15,470 bases of DNA from SVTX01 sp964629615 (GTDB lineage Bacteria > Bacillota > Clostridia > Oscillospirales > CAG-272): positions 1 to 15,470 of the forward strand of contig CAZVUD010000037.1 of the NCBI GenBank assembly GCA_964629615.1, read 5' to 3'. Position 1 is the first letter of the stretch; each line of letters begins with the position of its first letter. This document shows positions 5,801 through 13,068 of this stretch, piece by piece. Under the pieces are notes generated by a model, which was given only the letters and a program-made list of their open reading frames with translations, was not told where the DNA came from and did no database searches. Position numbers and translations under genes: made by a program.

Positions 5801-8726
5801 AGGCGTGAGATCCGAGATCGACGAGGATTGCAGTGATTTCCCCGAGGGCTTTACACCTACAGGCTCAACGTGGGAGATACGCAAGGATGGAAATGAAAGC
5901 TACCTTACACAGACTGCAACAGGTACATTTACATCGCTTAATACCGATTATTCCGATTACTCTGATATAAAAGCAAGCGTTAAGGTAAGGATAGAGAGCA
6001 CATCCGGTATGGATAACATGATATCCTTCGGATTGCGCGCAAATGACGGAAACAGCTATTGCATATATATCAGCCCTGCGAGAAATCAGATCGCCATAAG
6101 AAAAGACTACAACGGCGAAAAGTATCTTGCAACTGCGGAATTTACTCCCGAGATAGGCAAGTGGTATGATATAGACATGACATTGCAGTCGCGCGGACGC
6201 GGCATCGAGCTTGCGCTGTATATAGACGGCGAGAAGATGCTCAGTGCGACAGATGAGGGCTCGCTCCTTAAGAACGGATGCTTCCGTATGTCCTGCTATA
6301 ATGTGCGAGCATCGTTTGATGACATACTCGTGTCTGAGGTAGTCAGCAGCGGCAAGCAGTATACATTGAATTTGGCTGATGAAAACGGCAATATGATAGA
6401 TGGCGCGCGTGTCAAGGTCTATGTAAACGGCGTTGTCGCAGGCGAATATGCATCACAGGGCGGTAAGGTGAGCTTCTCGGCAGATGAGGATGCGAAGGTC
6501 ACGGTGCGCGTATCGGCATTCGGATACGAGCGCACGGGCGATATCGCGGTAAATGCTTACACTACTGATATAACGATGCGCAAGACAAGCGGCGTTCTTA
6601 TGGATGAATATGACAATGCCGACTTTATAACGGGCGCGGCGGACGGATATAAGATATCAAACGGCAAGCTCGTTCAGACCGACGGCGGACGTGCAGGACA
6701 GATATGCAGATTCGTGGCATCGGGATTTGGCGATTTCAGCGCACAGACAAACATCAGATATACAGGTGGAAATTCTGCGGCAGGCGATAATATCTCGCTC
6801 TATATCTACAAGGGCGATGAATTTATTCGCGTTCAGTATCAGCCGATATACGGACTTTTGTCTGTTCACAAGCTTAATTCCAATGACGGACTTATCTGCT
6901 ATGCCATGTCGGAAAATCTTGATTCGCTTAAGGCGGTCGGATGTGAGTTTACGCTTAATTTCGGCACGAAGGGTGATATCTTCACTCTCACTGCAATACA
7001 TAACGGAAAAGTGATACTTAGCGTGAGCGAGCGAATTGAGGTCAAGAACAACAGCACGCACTTTGAGCTCAGCACTTACGGAGTTACATGTGAAAGCGAT
7101 CATTTCTACATATCATCAGGCGATGTAAACAGTGTAAAGCTTTATGACAGCGTGGGCAATGTACTCTCCGATGCTTCTCTTGAGATAACGGTCGATGGAA
7201 AGACATATATGAATGTCAAGACTGATGCATTCGGTGTGGCAGAATTTCCTGCAGTTAATGGGGACATTCGCGCAAGCATTGAATATGCGGGCAAAAAGAT
7301 CTCGGATGTTGCAATTGACAATAGCAGATTTACCTCTGTCGTGATAGATGATCTTGCGATCACAGGCACACATAAATATTACACGATCACCTTCAAGGAT
7401 GAAAAGGGAAATATCATAGATAAGGTCAGCGCACGCGATGATGAGAGCATATCCTTTGTTCCGACCGCAAGCTCTGACGGGCTCTCTTACCATTTTGGTT
7501 GGAATGATGAAAACGGCAAGCTTGTCGATGTATTCGGTCTGAGAGAGGATACTGTAGTATATGCAAATATAAAGGCAAAGCTGCATACGATAGTGTTCGT
7601 ATATGCCGACGGCAGTAAAAAGACGGTGTCTGTACCGCATGGCGAGAAGATAGTTGCACCCGATGCGGTAAATGTTGAGGGACATACATTTACAGGCTAT
7701 GACAGAGAGGTCGGAGCGGCATACAGAGATATGGCGTTCTATGCAACGTATACATTGAATGATGTAAATGTAAAATATGTTCTGCCCGACGGCACGCTCA
7801 TTGAAAGCACCACCGTTAAATACGGCATGAATGCAAAGCTCCCTGATGTGATCGCGCCGAGCGGCACGGAATTTGTGGGATTTGACAAGAGCCTTATGAA
7901 TATAACAAAGGACACGACCTTTACAGCGGTATTCAAAAATAAGGTATACATGGTAGTGTTCCTTGATTTTGAAGGCAATATTGTATCTGTGCAGAATGTA
8001 GAGCGCGGCAACAGCGCAGTTGCTCCTACATTAAAGTCAGATGAGCATACATTTATTGGCTGGAACAAGTCTTATGAAAATATAACGGGATATACCGAGA
8101 TATCTCCTTTGACAGAGGCAGATATCACATATGAATTGACATTTACAGATACTGTGACAGGCACATCGGATGTTGTATCGTGGAAAAATGACGGATCATT
8201 TAAATATGAGGCGAAGACATACGAGGGATATGATTTCGACGGCTGGTATTATGACTCTGAATTTACAAAGCTCTGTGATCTTGGTACTGCAAGCTTTGAT
8301 GGTGATACCACACTTTACGGAAAGTATCTTAAGATCGCGAATATCAAGATTGAATGCGTAGGCGGAAGCATTATCGGACTTGCAGAAAAAATGTATGTCG
8401 GATATACATATACATTCAGCGTTGGCGTTTCAGAGGAAAACGGCGGTAATGTCAAGGTAACGCTTGACGGCAATGAGCTGACACCGAATAACGACATATA
8501 TACCTTTGTGGCAAAGGATGATATGACACTTACAGTTAAGGCGTCGGGCAATGTTGTTTCCAATGACGAATTAACGACGGATGGCGGAGATGATACGGGC
8601 GTTAATGAAGAAAAGAAGGGATGCAGAGGTGCTCTCAATGCCCCGTTTATTTTAAGTACTGTAATCGGCGCATGTGCGCTGTTTATAAAAAACAAAAAGG
8701 AGAAAGAAAATGAAGAGAATATTTAA
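2844..8726 (+). CDS. Giant secreted multidomain surface protein with a GH28-like parallel beta-helix
   Basis: 1960 residues, start supported by AAGAGG 7 nt upstream. Signal peptide 1-28; two jelly-roll-like domains (about 35-213 and 214-360); a right-handed beta-helix at 496-855 opening with the pectate-lyase/GH28 entry motif VRDYGAKGDGFTDDTKAIQ. The helix has SSDGIN (D699) and NDDGI (D720, D721), the same 21- and 1-residue spacing as the three catalytic Asp of fungal polygalacturonases. The GHG and RIK motifs of true polygalacturonases are not evident (GGGKAISL at 761-768 and GGHSVGS at 794-800 occupy those coils), so pectin may not be the substrate. Then follow a CBM-like domain (858-975), LamG-like sandwiches (about 990-1167, 1250-1427), each followed by a carboxypeptidase-regulatory-like domain (1171-1245, 1430-1503), InlB-type repeats (1511-1830), a divergent one (1832-1900) and a C-terminal anchor (1924-1960). 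It overlaps the next gene by 17 nt. The fold is confident; enzymatic activity is inferred. Confidence 0.9.
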   Translation: MSIKKRILSSVLAFTCILGCIPHIAVSAAESKSVEYNRLETDSQSIQGNVKKYGQLFAFEDDSELSYVTLKDNAQSMEIVDTIQNMPQLIIEGSKCLEVRRRMASSKESMKIEISLGGERDFSDTPVICYNVNSYGGQVGASLYYVKTTIISKNGTYEKLYGYLADSWNSIVIDMTDFEGKDAVTGIKIEFMSDTVSSDTWEGRFQIDNLFYGKLIDFRFAKDGDMQDVTVNGAVASVENDELILKASSKTVSCEVPEMTYTKVLSYLYSSSAAVKNAIYTVIDNKSMATEMKIYFRTASSPEYSADKCKTVTISPKSKKLYIVNFSDNTMWGDDVIGFKYVFEGMNTGDVIGIDDIRLHEDDKIVNYAGEVYEINASSDKKSLSLKGVVQNSVYSAFSGGVIELYAHMPFATESAILKEEPIATIPVSELVKADNGYEFEFKNISLIKKGNKTYMDCKFTAVIKNSGSSLFIDEPRNIDNLYDIADHKYSVENPALTASVRDYGAKGDGFTDDTKAIQRAIDSVAQKGGGTVKLDGNGIYIATSIILKSNVTVYIAQGSVLRQSEDLRHYENEIELGHNSVALSYINWAHCNLASNYPLLYGSEVENVKITGGGKIVMSDVDNYGDDLMVNAQALEYQYSVCSHRLHVQPIGLSACKNIEISSITINKASGYHILASHCENVAVIDVEMDKVKCVSSDGINVRGTNGAYIFGLLLNGNDDGIVLNSVYTDPRDLWWKSFPGENQAPRNIEVYSSYIQSGGGKAISLITWGTSDPVPTNEEIDGVTVMDCTLTGGHSVGSWADNPYNGKQPFDNTETNDYSAMKNFTIIDNEYLAALNLYPAKITNFVTDCGLIGADNFINGDCNDGLLYWTVEGENCVKTKNKNNYIQISGKAAAYEGIYLRSGEYLIEATVKTSGDAIFGVYDVENECFLNKKTLSAGEWDITSLFCVVENGGLYRIGIFSESGESCIDDLKIASSTVSASSNTGVRSEIDEDCSDFPEGFTPTGSTWEIRKDGNESYLTQTATGTFTSLNTDYSDYSDIKASVKVRIESTSGMDNMISFGLRANDGNSYCIYISPARNQIAIRKDYNGEKYLATAEFTPEIGKWYDIDMTLQSRGRGIELALYIDGEKMLSATDEGSLLKNGCFRMSCYNVRASFDDILVSEVVSSGKQYTLNLADENGNMIDGARVKVYVNGVVAGEYASQGGKVSFSADEDAKVTVRVSAFGYERTGDIAVNAYTTDITMRKTSGVLMDEYDNADFITGAADGYKISNGKLVQTDGGRAGQICRFVASGFGDFSAQTNIRYTGGNSAAGDNISLYIYKGDEFIRVQYQPIYGLLSVHKLNSNDGLICYAMSENLDSLKAVGCEFTLNFGTKGDIFTLTAIHNGKVILSVSERIEVKNNSTHFELSTYGVTCESDHFYISSGDVNSVKLYDSVGNVLSDASLEITVDGKTYMNVKTDAFGVAEFPAVNGDIRASIEYAGKKISDVAIDNSRFTSVVIDDLAITGTHKYYTITFKDEKGNIIDKVSARDDESISFVPTASSDGLSYHFGWNDENGKLVDVFGLREDTVVYANIKAKLHTIVFVYADGSKKTVSVPHGEKIVAPDAVNVEGHTFTGYDREVGAAYRDMAFYATYTLNDVNVKYVLPDGTLIESTTVKYGMNAKLPDVIAPSGTEFVGFDKSLMNITKDTTFTAVFKNKVYMVVFLDFEGNIVSVQNVERGNSAVAPTLKSDEHTFIGWNKSYENITGYTEISPLTEADITYELTFTDTVTGTSDVVSWKNDGSFKYEAKTYEGYDFDGWYYDSEFTKLCDLGTASFDGDTTLYGKYLKIANIKIECVGGSIIGLAEKMYVGYTYTFSVGVSEENGGNVKVTLDGNELTPNNDIYTFVAKDDMTLTVKASGNVVSNDELTTDGGDDTGVNEEKKGCRGALNAPFILSTVIGACALFIKNKKEKENEENI
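8604..8723 (+). other. C-terminal Gly-Cys / membrane / Lys anchor of the giant protein
   Basis: Residues 1921-1960 read NEEKKGCRG (C1927), an uncharged stretch of about 19 residues (1930-1948), then a Lys/Glu tail KNKKEKEN. The layout of polar linker, short motif, membrane helix and positive tail matches a C-terminal sorting or retention signal, but there is no LPXTG-type sortase motif. From memory, similar 'KKGCGS-helix-KKK' tails occur on large secreted proteins of gut Clostridia; I cannot confirm that here. Confidence 0.7.
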
Positions 8727-11526
8727 GCTTGGCTTGATATTCGTACTTGCATTATCCTTGCTTGTCGTATGCATAGCATGCGACAGCAATAAGGATGATG
8801 TAAATGATCCCGAATCATCAAGCACGACCGATACCGAAACTGACACAGAAACAGACACCGAAACTGATACTGAGACCGACACGGAAACAGACACCGAAAC
8901 TGATACTGAGACCGACACGGAAACAGACACAGAAACAGGTACAGAAACCGATACGGTCGAAACAAAGTATACGCTCACAGTAGAAGGCGGAAGCGGAAGC
9001 GGTGAGTATAAGGAAAATACCAAGGTCACTGTAACAGCAAATGTTCCCGAAGGTAAGATATTTGTAGCATGGATGATCGGCGATGAGGTATATTCAACAT
9101 CCGAAACATGCGAGATCAACATGACCTCAAATATTACCGTAAGCGCAAAGTACGAAGACGGAGTTAAACTCACAGTTGTAGGCGGAAGCGGAAGCGGCAT
9201 TTACAAAAAGGGAAGCACGGTAGAGATATCTCCCGAGAGCAGTGAAGGCAAGCGCTTTATTTCATGGAATATAGGCGACGATGTGGTTGCCGACTATGCT
9301 ATCTATTCCTTCACGATAGAGGCAGATACCACCATTACGGCTGTATATCAGAATATATATAACGTAAAGGTAAACGGCGGAAGCGGAAGCGGCGAGTATG
9401 CCGAGGGCGACATTGCCACGGTTACGGCAAATGTTCCGAACGCAAAGTATTTCAAGGGCTGGAAGGTAAACGGCGAGTATGTGTCCGAGAATACTACATA
9501 TGCCTTTGAGGTAAAGGAAAATGTTGAATTGACCGCAGAATTTGGCGACTTCACACTTTTCTCTGTAAAATTTAACGGCAATGACAAGTTTGCAAGCATA
9601 TCATCTGCTATTAAGTTCAATGATAACGGCGATCTTGTTGTAAACAGTGCAGATCTTATATCTGCAAAGGGAATGGGTGCATTTGAGTATACCGAGATAT
9701 CCTTTGTGATGTACGGTATGGACAATTACGGAAATCCCGGCGGTAACTTCAGAGTTTATATTGAAAACTGCGGTTGGATGTTCTATTACTCACCCGTTTA
9801 TGGATTTGCAGGTATATTTACGCAGGACAACGAGTGGAATACAGACGGAACACCTATGTTCCGCCCCGATGCTTCAAAGAATACTAAGGTCAGAATAACT
9901 ATCGGTGACGGAACTGTTACTCTCAGCTACAGCGTAATGGGCGAGGATGGCAATTTCTCAGAAGAGACCGAGGTAAGGACAATAACTGCAAATAAGGTAA
10001 GCGGATCTGTATGTATCTCATCCTATGCGGCTCTTACATGCGTAAGCGATCTTAAGGCAAGCTTCTATTCTGTCCCTGCAAGCATCACGGTAGAAGGCGG
10101 AAGCGGAAGCGGCGAATATCCTGTAGGCTCACAGATAAGTGTAAAGGCAGATATCCCTGACGGTAAGGTGTTCTGCGGCTGGCAGATAGGCGATGCAATT
10201 GTTTCTGCAGAAAAGGAATTCATTTATACAGTAGAAGGCAACGCAAAGCTTACAGCGGTATATAAGGACGGCGTTTACTTAAAGGTAGAGGGCGCAGAGG
10301 GAAGCGGATATTATCTCAAGGATTCCGAGGTGACTCTCACAGCTCCCGAAAAGAGCGGATTTAACTTTAAGGGCTGGAAGATCGGTAATGACATCGTATC
10401 TGAAAGCAAGATATATAAGCTTACGCTCACAGGCGAGACCACCGTGTTTGCAATATATGAAGCAAACAATACATCCATAATCAATGTAAACGACAATAAG
10501 TATTTCACAAGCGAAAGCCCCGATCTTACATTTGACGGCAATGCTTTCGTGCTCTCGAATGCCGGACTGAATATCTATCAGATGGCACAGGTATATGACG
10601 TAAGCGAGATAACATTCGTTATGTACGGCATGGACAACTACGGCGATCCGAACGGAAACCTCCGCATACGCCTTGGCGCTGACGGTGAGGGCGGCTGGAT
10701 GTTCTACTATAATCCTTTGTATAATTTCGGCGGTATCTTCACACATGATAATGAGTGGAATGAGGCAGGTGCCGTTCTCTTGAAGCCCGATCCTTCGGTT
10801 AAGACTAAGATAAGAATAGCTATTTCCGAGGATTCTGTAAGCATGTATTACAGCGTGATGGATGCATCAGGAAATTACGGTGAAGAAACGCTTCTTAATA
10901 CTCTCAGCGTATCCAAAAAGGATCTTGCAATAGAGATATCCTCCTATAATTCCTGCGTAAGGATGGATTCGTTTGATATCAAGTATTTTAAGTCGGAAAC
11001 AGTTACAAAGCCCATTACATCACAGGATGATCTCACAAGTGAAAGCCCCGCGCTTGATAAAAAGGAAAACGGAGATATACTTTTTGCAGGTTCAGGACTT
11101 TCAATATATGAGATAAAGGACATTACAGGTGTTAATGAGATCTCGTTTGTTATGTACGGAATGAACAATTACGGTGATCCGAGCGGAAACTTCCGCATAC
11201 GCCTTGGCGCTGACGGAGAGGGCGGCTGGATGTTCTATTACAGCCCGTTCTACAACTTCGGAGGAATATTTAACGGAGATAACGAATGGAATAACGGAGC
11301 ACCCCTTGTAAGACCTGCAGCATCTGATACGGTAAAGGTAAGACTTGTTATTTTGCAGGATTCTGTAAGCATGTATTACAGCATCAAGGATGCATCGGGC
11401 AATTTTGGTGAAGAAATACTTCTTAGAACTATCAATGTAGAAGGTAAGGATCTTAAGGTTCAGATCTCCTCTTACGCATCCTATATCTACATTTCCAATC
11501 TTACGGTAAAATACGTAAATAAATGA
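8710..11526 (+). CDS. Repeat-rich surface lipoprotein with five InlB-type repeats and three copies of an unrecognised module
   Basis: 938 residues. The ATG lies inside the end of the upstream gene with AAGGAGA about 8 nt ahead, so translation is coupled. Residues 1-24 are a lipoprotein signal (predicted lipidated C24; Cys at -3 of CIAC is unusual). A stalk of nine TDTE units plus TGTE and TDTV (40-83) follows. Divergent InlB-type repeats lie at 87-148, 153-213, 216-279, 457-518 and 523-583, each marked by GGSGSG-like and W(K/Q/M/N)(I/V) motifs. Three homologous modules of about 170 residues at 281-455, 586-762 and 770-938 carry FVMYGMDNYGDPxGNxR, GWMFYYxPxYxFGGIF and DNEWN signatures, then a beta-rich end. 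The aromatic motif suggests a glycan-binding face and the fold may be LamG-like, but I do not recognise the family. No catalytic residues are apparent. It is probably the membrane-tethered binding partner of the giant protein. Confidence 0.9.
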   Translation: MKRIFKLGLIFVLALSLLVVCIACDSNKDDVNDPESSSTTDTETDTETDTETDTETDTETDTETDTETDTETDTETGTETDTVETKYTLTVEGGSGSGEYKENTKVTVTANVPEGKIFVAWMIGDEVYSTSETCEINMTSNITVSAKYEDGVKLTVVGGSGSGIYKKGSTVEISPESSEGKRFISWNIGDDVVADYAIYSFTIEADTTITAVYQNIYNVKVNGGSGSGEYAEGDIATVTANVPNAKYFKGWKVNGEYVSENTTYAFEVKENVELTAEFGDFTLFSVKFNGNDKFASISSAIKFNDNGDLVVNSADLISAKGMGAFEYTEISFVMYGMDNYGNPGGNFRVYIENCGWMFYYSPVYGFAGIFTQDNEWNTDGTPMFRPDASKNTKVRITIGDGTVTLSYSVMGEDGNFSEETEVRTITANKVSGSVCISSYAALTCVSDLKASFYSVPASITVEGGSGSGEYPVGSQISVKADIPDGKVFCGWQIGDAIVSAEKEFIYTVEGNAKLTAVYKDGVYLKVEGAEGSGYYLKDSEVTLTAPEKSGFNFKGWKIGNDIVSESKIYKLTLTGETTVFAIYEANNTSIINVNDNKYFTSESPDLTFDGNAFVLSNAGLNIYQMAQVYDVSEITFVMYGMDNYGDPNGNLRIRLGADGEGGWMFYYNPLYNFGGIFTHDNEWNEAGAVLLKPDPSVKTKIRIAISEDSVSMYYSVMDASGNYGEETLLNTLSVSKKDLAIEISSYNSCVRMDSFDIKYFKSETVTKPITSQDDLTSESPALDKKENGDILFAGSGLSIYEIKDITGVNEISFVMYGMNNYGDPSGNFRIRLGADGEGGWMFYYSPFYNFGGIFNGDNEWNNGAPLVRPAASDTVKVRLVILQDSVSMYYSIKDASGNFGEEILLRTINVEGKDLKVQISSYASYIYISNLTVKYVNK
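8827..8959 (+). repeat. TDTE tandem repeat stalk with a 36-bp DNA unit
   Basis: The DNA encodes eleven TDTE-type tetrapeptides. A 36-bp unit is present twice identically at 8848-8883 and 8884-8919 and begins a third time at 8920-8930. All unit sizes are multiples of three, so slippage or recombination would change stalk length without a frameshift. The antisense strand gives a spurious SVSV open frame. Confidence 0.92.
8968..9546 (+). repeat. Three tandem divergent InlB-type repeats (first block)
   Basis: Repeats at 8968-9153, 9166-9348 and 9355-9546 in the lipoprotein gene. The 17-base string GGCGGAAGCGGAAGCGG occurs at 8986, 9181 and 9376, exactly 195 bp (65 codons) apart, which fixes the repeat period. 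Confidence 0.85.
9550..11523 (+). repeat. Three copies of an aromatic-rich module of about 170 residues
   Basis: Copies at 9550-10074, 10465-10995 and 11017-11523 in the lipoprotein gene. Copies 2 and 3 are nearly identical in places: 10661-10706 and 11192-11237 differ at one of 46 bases, and 10830-10854 equals 11358-11382. Copy 1 is clearly older. The second InlB-type block lies between copies 1 and 2. Confidence 0.85.
10078..10458 (+). repeat. Two further divergent InlB-type repeats (second block)
   Basis: Repeats at 10078-10263 and 10276-10458 in the lipoprotein gene. The first has the same GGCGGAAGCGGAAGCGG string at 10096. The second has diverged (EGAEGSGYY) but keeps GWKIGNDIVSE, parallel to GWQIGDAIVSA in the first. 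Confidence 0.82.
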
Positions 11527-11541
11527 GATGATATATCATCT
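11526..11541. repeat. 16-bp perfect palindrome at the lipoprotein stop codon
   Basis: AGATGATATATCATCT, whose first A is the last base of the TGA stop (11524-11526). It has no T-run, so it is not a terminator by itself. Its placement mirrors the longer palindrome on the LacI stop codon. Confidence 0.5.
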
Positions 11542-11563
11542 GTATCTGACGGCTTGACAGCTG

Positions 11564-11629
11564 AATAAAAAGGTGACATGGTAAGATACCCTGTGTTGGG
11601 GTATCAAGCCATGTCACCTGTTTTTTATT
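11564..11629. terminator. Long bidirectional intrinsic terminator closing the surface-protein unit
   Basis: Outer arms AGGTGACATGG (11571-11581) and CCATGTCACCT (11609-11619) enclose inner arms GATACC/GGTATC and a small loop. A run of six T follows at 11621-11626, and the matching AATAAAA at 11564-11570 would serve the opposite strand. It separates the surface locus from the MarR operon. Bases 11630-11820 beyond it are AT-rich with no gene that I can support. Confidence 0.9.
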
Positions 11630-11820
11630 GGCGGAGATAATATTTTGGTCTCACATCATTGACAAATGTACAATTATGCGGTAAAAATTCGTATTTATAC
11701 CTTTTCACCGCACATATTGCGCTAAAAATATTGAATTTTGCCTACAGAATATAAATTGCAGCAATTTTTCAGTGCAATTATATATATCATTATGAGCTCA
11801 AAATTGTTTTTTAATATGTA

Positions 11821-11849
11821 TTGACAAGTTCATGTAAATGAACTATAAT
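11821..11849 (+). promoter_or_regulatory. Consensus promoter of the MarR operon
   Basis: TTGACA (11821-11826) and TATAAT (11844-11849) are separated by exactly 17 nt, matching the sigma-A consensus at all core positions. The A/T-rich tract just upstream could act as an UP element. The start point should fall near 11856, about 33 nt before the first ATG. Confidence 0.88.
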
Positions 11850-11867
11850 AGTTAATGTAAGTGAACT
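11827..11867. promoter_or_regulatory. Tandem MarR-type operators over the promoter spacer and start point
   Basis: AGTTCATGTAAATGAACT at 11827-11844 is an inverted repeat (7-bp arms, GTAA centre) filling the -35/-10 spacer. AGTTAATGTAAGTGAACT at 11850-11867 is a degenerate second copy 23 bp further on, about two helical turns, covering the start point. Size and symmetry suit a MarR-family dimer, and a MarR gene is third-from-promoter distance away in the same operon (13069), so feedback repression is likely. Confidence 0.8.
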
Positions 11868-11888
11868 TCTTGAAAAGCGGAGTGGAAA

Positions 11889-13058
11889 ATGAATCGAAAC
11901 GACAGATCATGGAATCCATGGCACGGCTGCCGAAAATGCTCGGAGGGATGCCAAAATTGCTATATGTTCTTTCTCGATAAAGCACGGGACAGGGACGGCG
12001 GCGAGATACACAAAAACAAGACAGATGCGAATCTGCCGATAAAAAAAGACAGGCAAGGCAATTATAAAATAAGATCGGGCGAGTTTGTCCGTGTTTGTAT
12101 GACGAGTGACTTCTTTCTTGAAGAAGCTGACGAGTGGCGCTATGAGGCGTGGGAGATGATCAGGCAACGACCAGATGTTACCTTCTCACTTCTGACTAAA
12201 AGAGCTTATCGCATCAGGGAATGCTTGCCGCCCGATTGGGGTGACGGCTGGGAGAATGTATTTATTGCCGTTTCTTGCGAGGATCAGAGAAGAGCTGATG
12301 AGCGTATCCCTCTTTTGCTCGACATTCCTGCCAAGCATAAATGGGTGAGCTTAAAGCCATTTATAGGTGAGATGGATCTCGAAAAGTACCTTGTAACAGG
12401 GCAGATCGAAACCGTACTTGCAGGCGGCGAGAATTATGAGGGAATGCGACCTCTGCACTACGAATGGGTAAAAAAGATCTATGACCAATGTATTGCGTAC
12501 AATGTGGAGTTTATATTCGGGCAAACAGGAAATGTGTTTGTCAAGGATGGCAGGACATATTACATAAAGGACACGAAAACGCAGATAGACCAAGCACTTG
12601 CATCGGGATTGCAAAACAGAGATATACATAACAAGGAGAATACACAAATGACAAAAGAAGGAATATATGAATTTATAGCAAGACAAAAAACTTCGCTCAT
12701 TTCGTCAGTTGGCGAGGACGGATATCCAGCAACAAGAGCCTTGATACAGCCTGTGCTCATCGACGGAAACGACATTTATTTTGCCACATATACCTCGTCG
12801 AGAAAGGTGGCGCATTATCGAGCTGATTCCAAGGCGTGTGTATATTTTTACGAGAAAGGCAGAAGCTTCTCGGGCGTGGAGATCAAGGGAAATATGCTTG
12901 TCTTGACCGATCAGGCAACAAAGGAACGGTTTTGGAAGCCGTTTTTTAACCGATTTTACAAAAAGGGCGTGACCGATCCTGATTACTGCATTTTGAAATT
13001 TACGGGCTTTGAAGCGCAGTGGTTTACAAATCAGAGAACTGAGACTATCAAGCTGTGA
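11889..13058 (+). CDS. DUF5131 (Gp37/Gp68-like) protein fused in frame to a PNPOx-like flavoprotein domain
   Basis: 389 residues; GGAG 6 nt before the ATG. Residues 1-245 are DUF5131 (phage Gp37/Gp68 family): SWNPWHGCRKCSEGCQNCY contains C14, C17, C21 and C24, and C17-x3-C21-x2-C24 is a radical-SAM-type CX3CX2C cluster motif. Later blocks FSLLTKR, VFIAVSCEDQRRADERIP, KWVSLKPFIG and VLAGGENYEG are typical of the family, whose reaction is unknown to me. Residues 254-389 form a pyridoxamine-5'-phosphate-oxidase-like domain (TSLISSVGEDGYPATRALI...IYFATYTSSRKVAHYR), usual as a separate 130-140 residue FMN- or heme-binding protein. The junction has AAGGAG and an in-frame ATG (12648), so the second half may also be made alone. 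The fusion therefore looks like a lost stop codon or sequencing change between two genes. First gene of the MarR operon. Confidence 0.88.
   Translation: MNRNDRSWNPWHGCRKCSEGCQNCYMFFLDKARDRDGGEIHKNKTDANLPIKKDRQGNYKIRSGEFVRVCMTSDFFLEEADEWRYEAWEMIRQRPDVTFSLLTKRAYRIRECLPPDWGDGWENVFIAVSCEDQRRADERIPLLLDIPAKHKWVSLKPFIGEMDLEKYLVTGQIETVLAGGENYEGMRPLHYEWVKKIYDQCIAYNVEFIFGQTGNVFVKDGRTYYIKDTKTQIDQALASGLQNRDIHNKENTQMTKEGIYEFIARQKTSLISSVGEDGYPATRALIQPVLIDGNDIYFATYTSSRKVAHYRADSKACVYFYEKGRSFSGVEIKGNMLVLTDQATKERFWKPFFNRFYKKGVTDPDYCILKFTGFEAQWFTNQRTETIKL
12633..12650 (+). promoter_or_regulatory. Internal ribosome site and ATG at the fusion junction
   Basis: AAGGAG at 12633-12638 is followed 9 nt later by an in-frame ATG at 12648-12650, codon 254 of the fused gene, exactly where the PNPOx-like domain begins. 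A site this good inside a coding region suggests a retained translation start giving a 136-residue product. Confidence 0.65.
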
Positions 13059-13068
13059 GGACATTTAT

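Noticed and set aside
8848..8930. 36-bp direct repeats as a possible CRISPR array
   Set aside because: The units are contiguous with no spacers and encode an in-frame TDTE stalk.
8652..9200. Reverse-strand open frame with a long SVSVSV stretch
   Set aside because: It is the antisense of the TDTE repeat and has no ribosome site or family resemblance.
11659..11687. TTGACA 17 nt before TAAAAA as a second promoter
   Set aside because: The -10 box is poor and the perfect promoter at 11821 explains the operon.
13009..13068. Upstream ATG extending the MarR protein by 20 residues
   Set aside because: The extension overlaps the previous gene, lacks a ribosome site, and MarR proteins normally start near the 13069 ATG.
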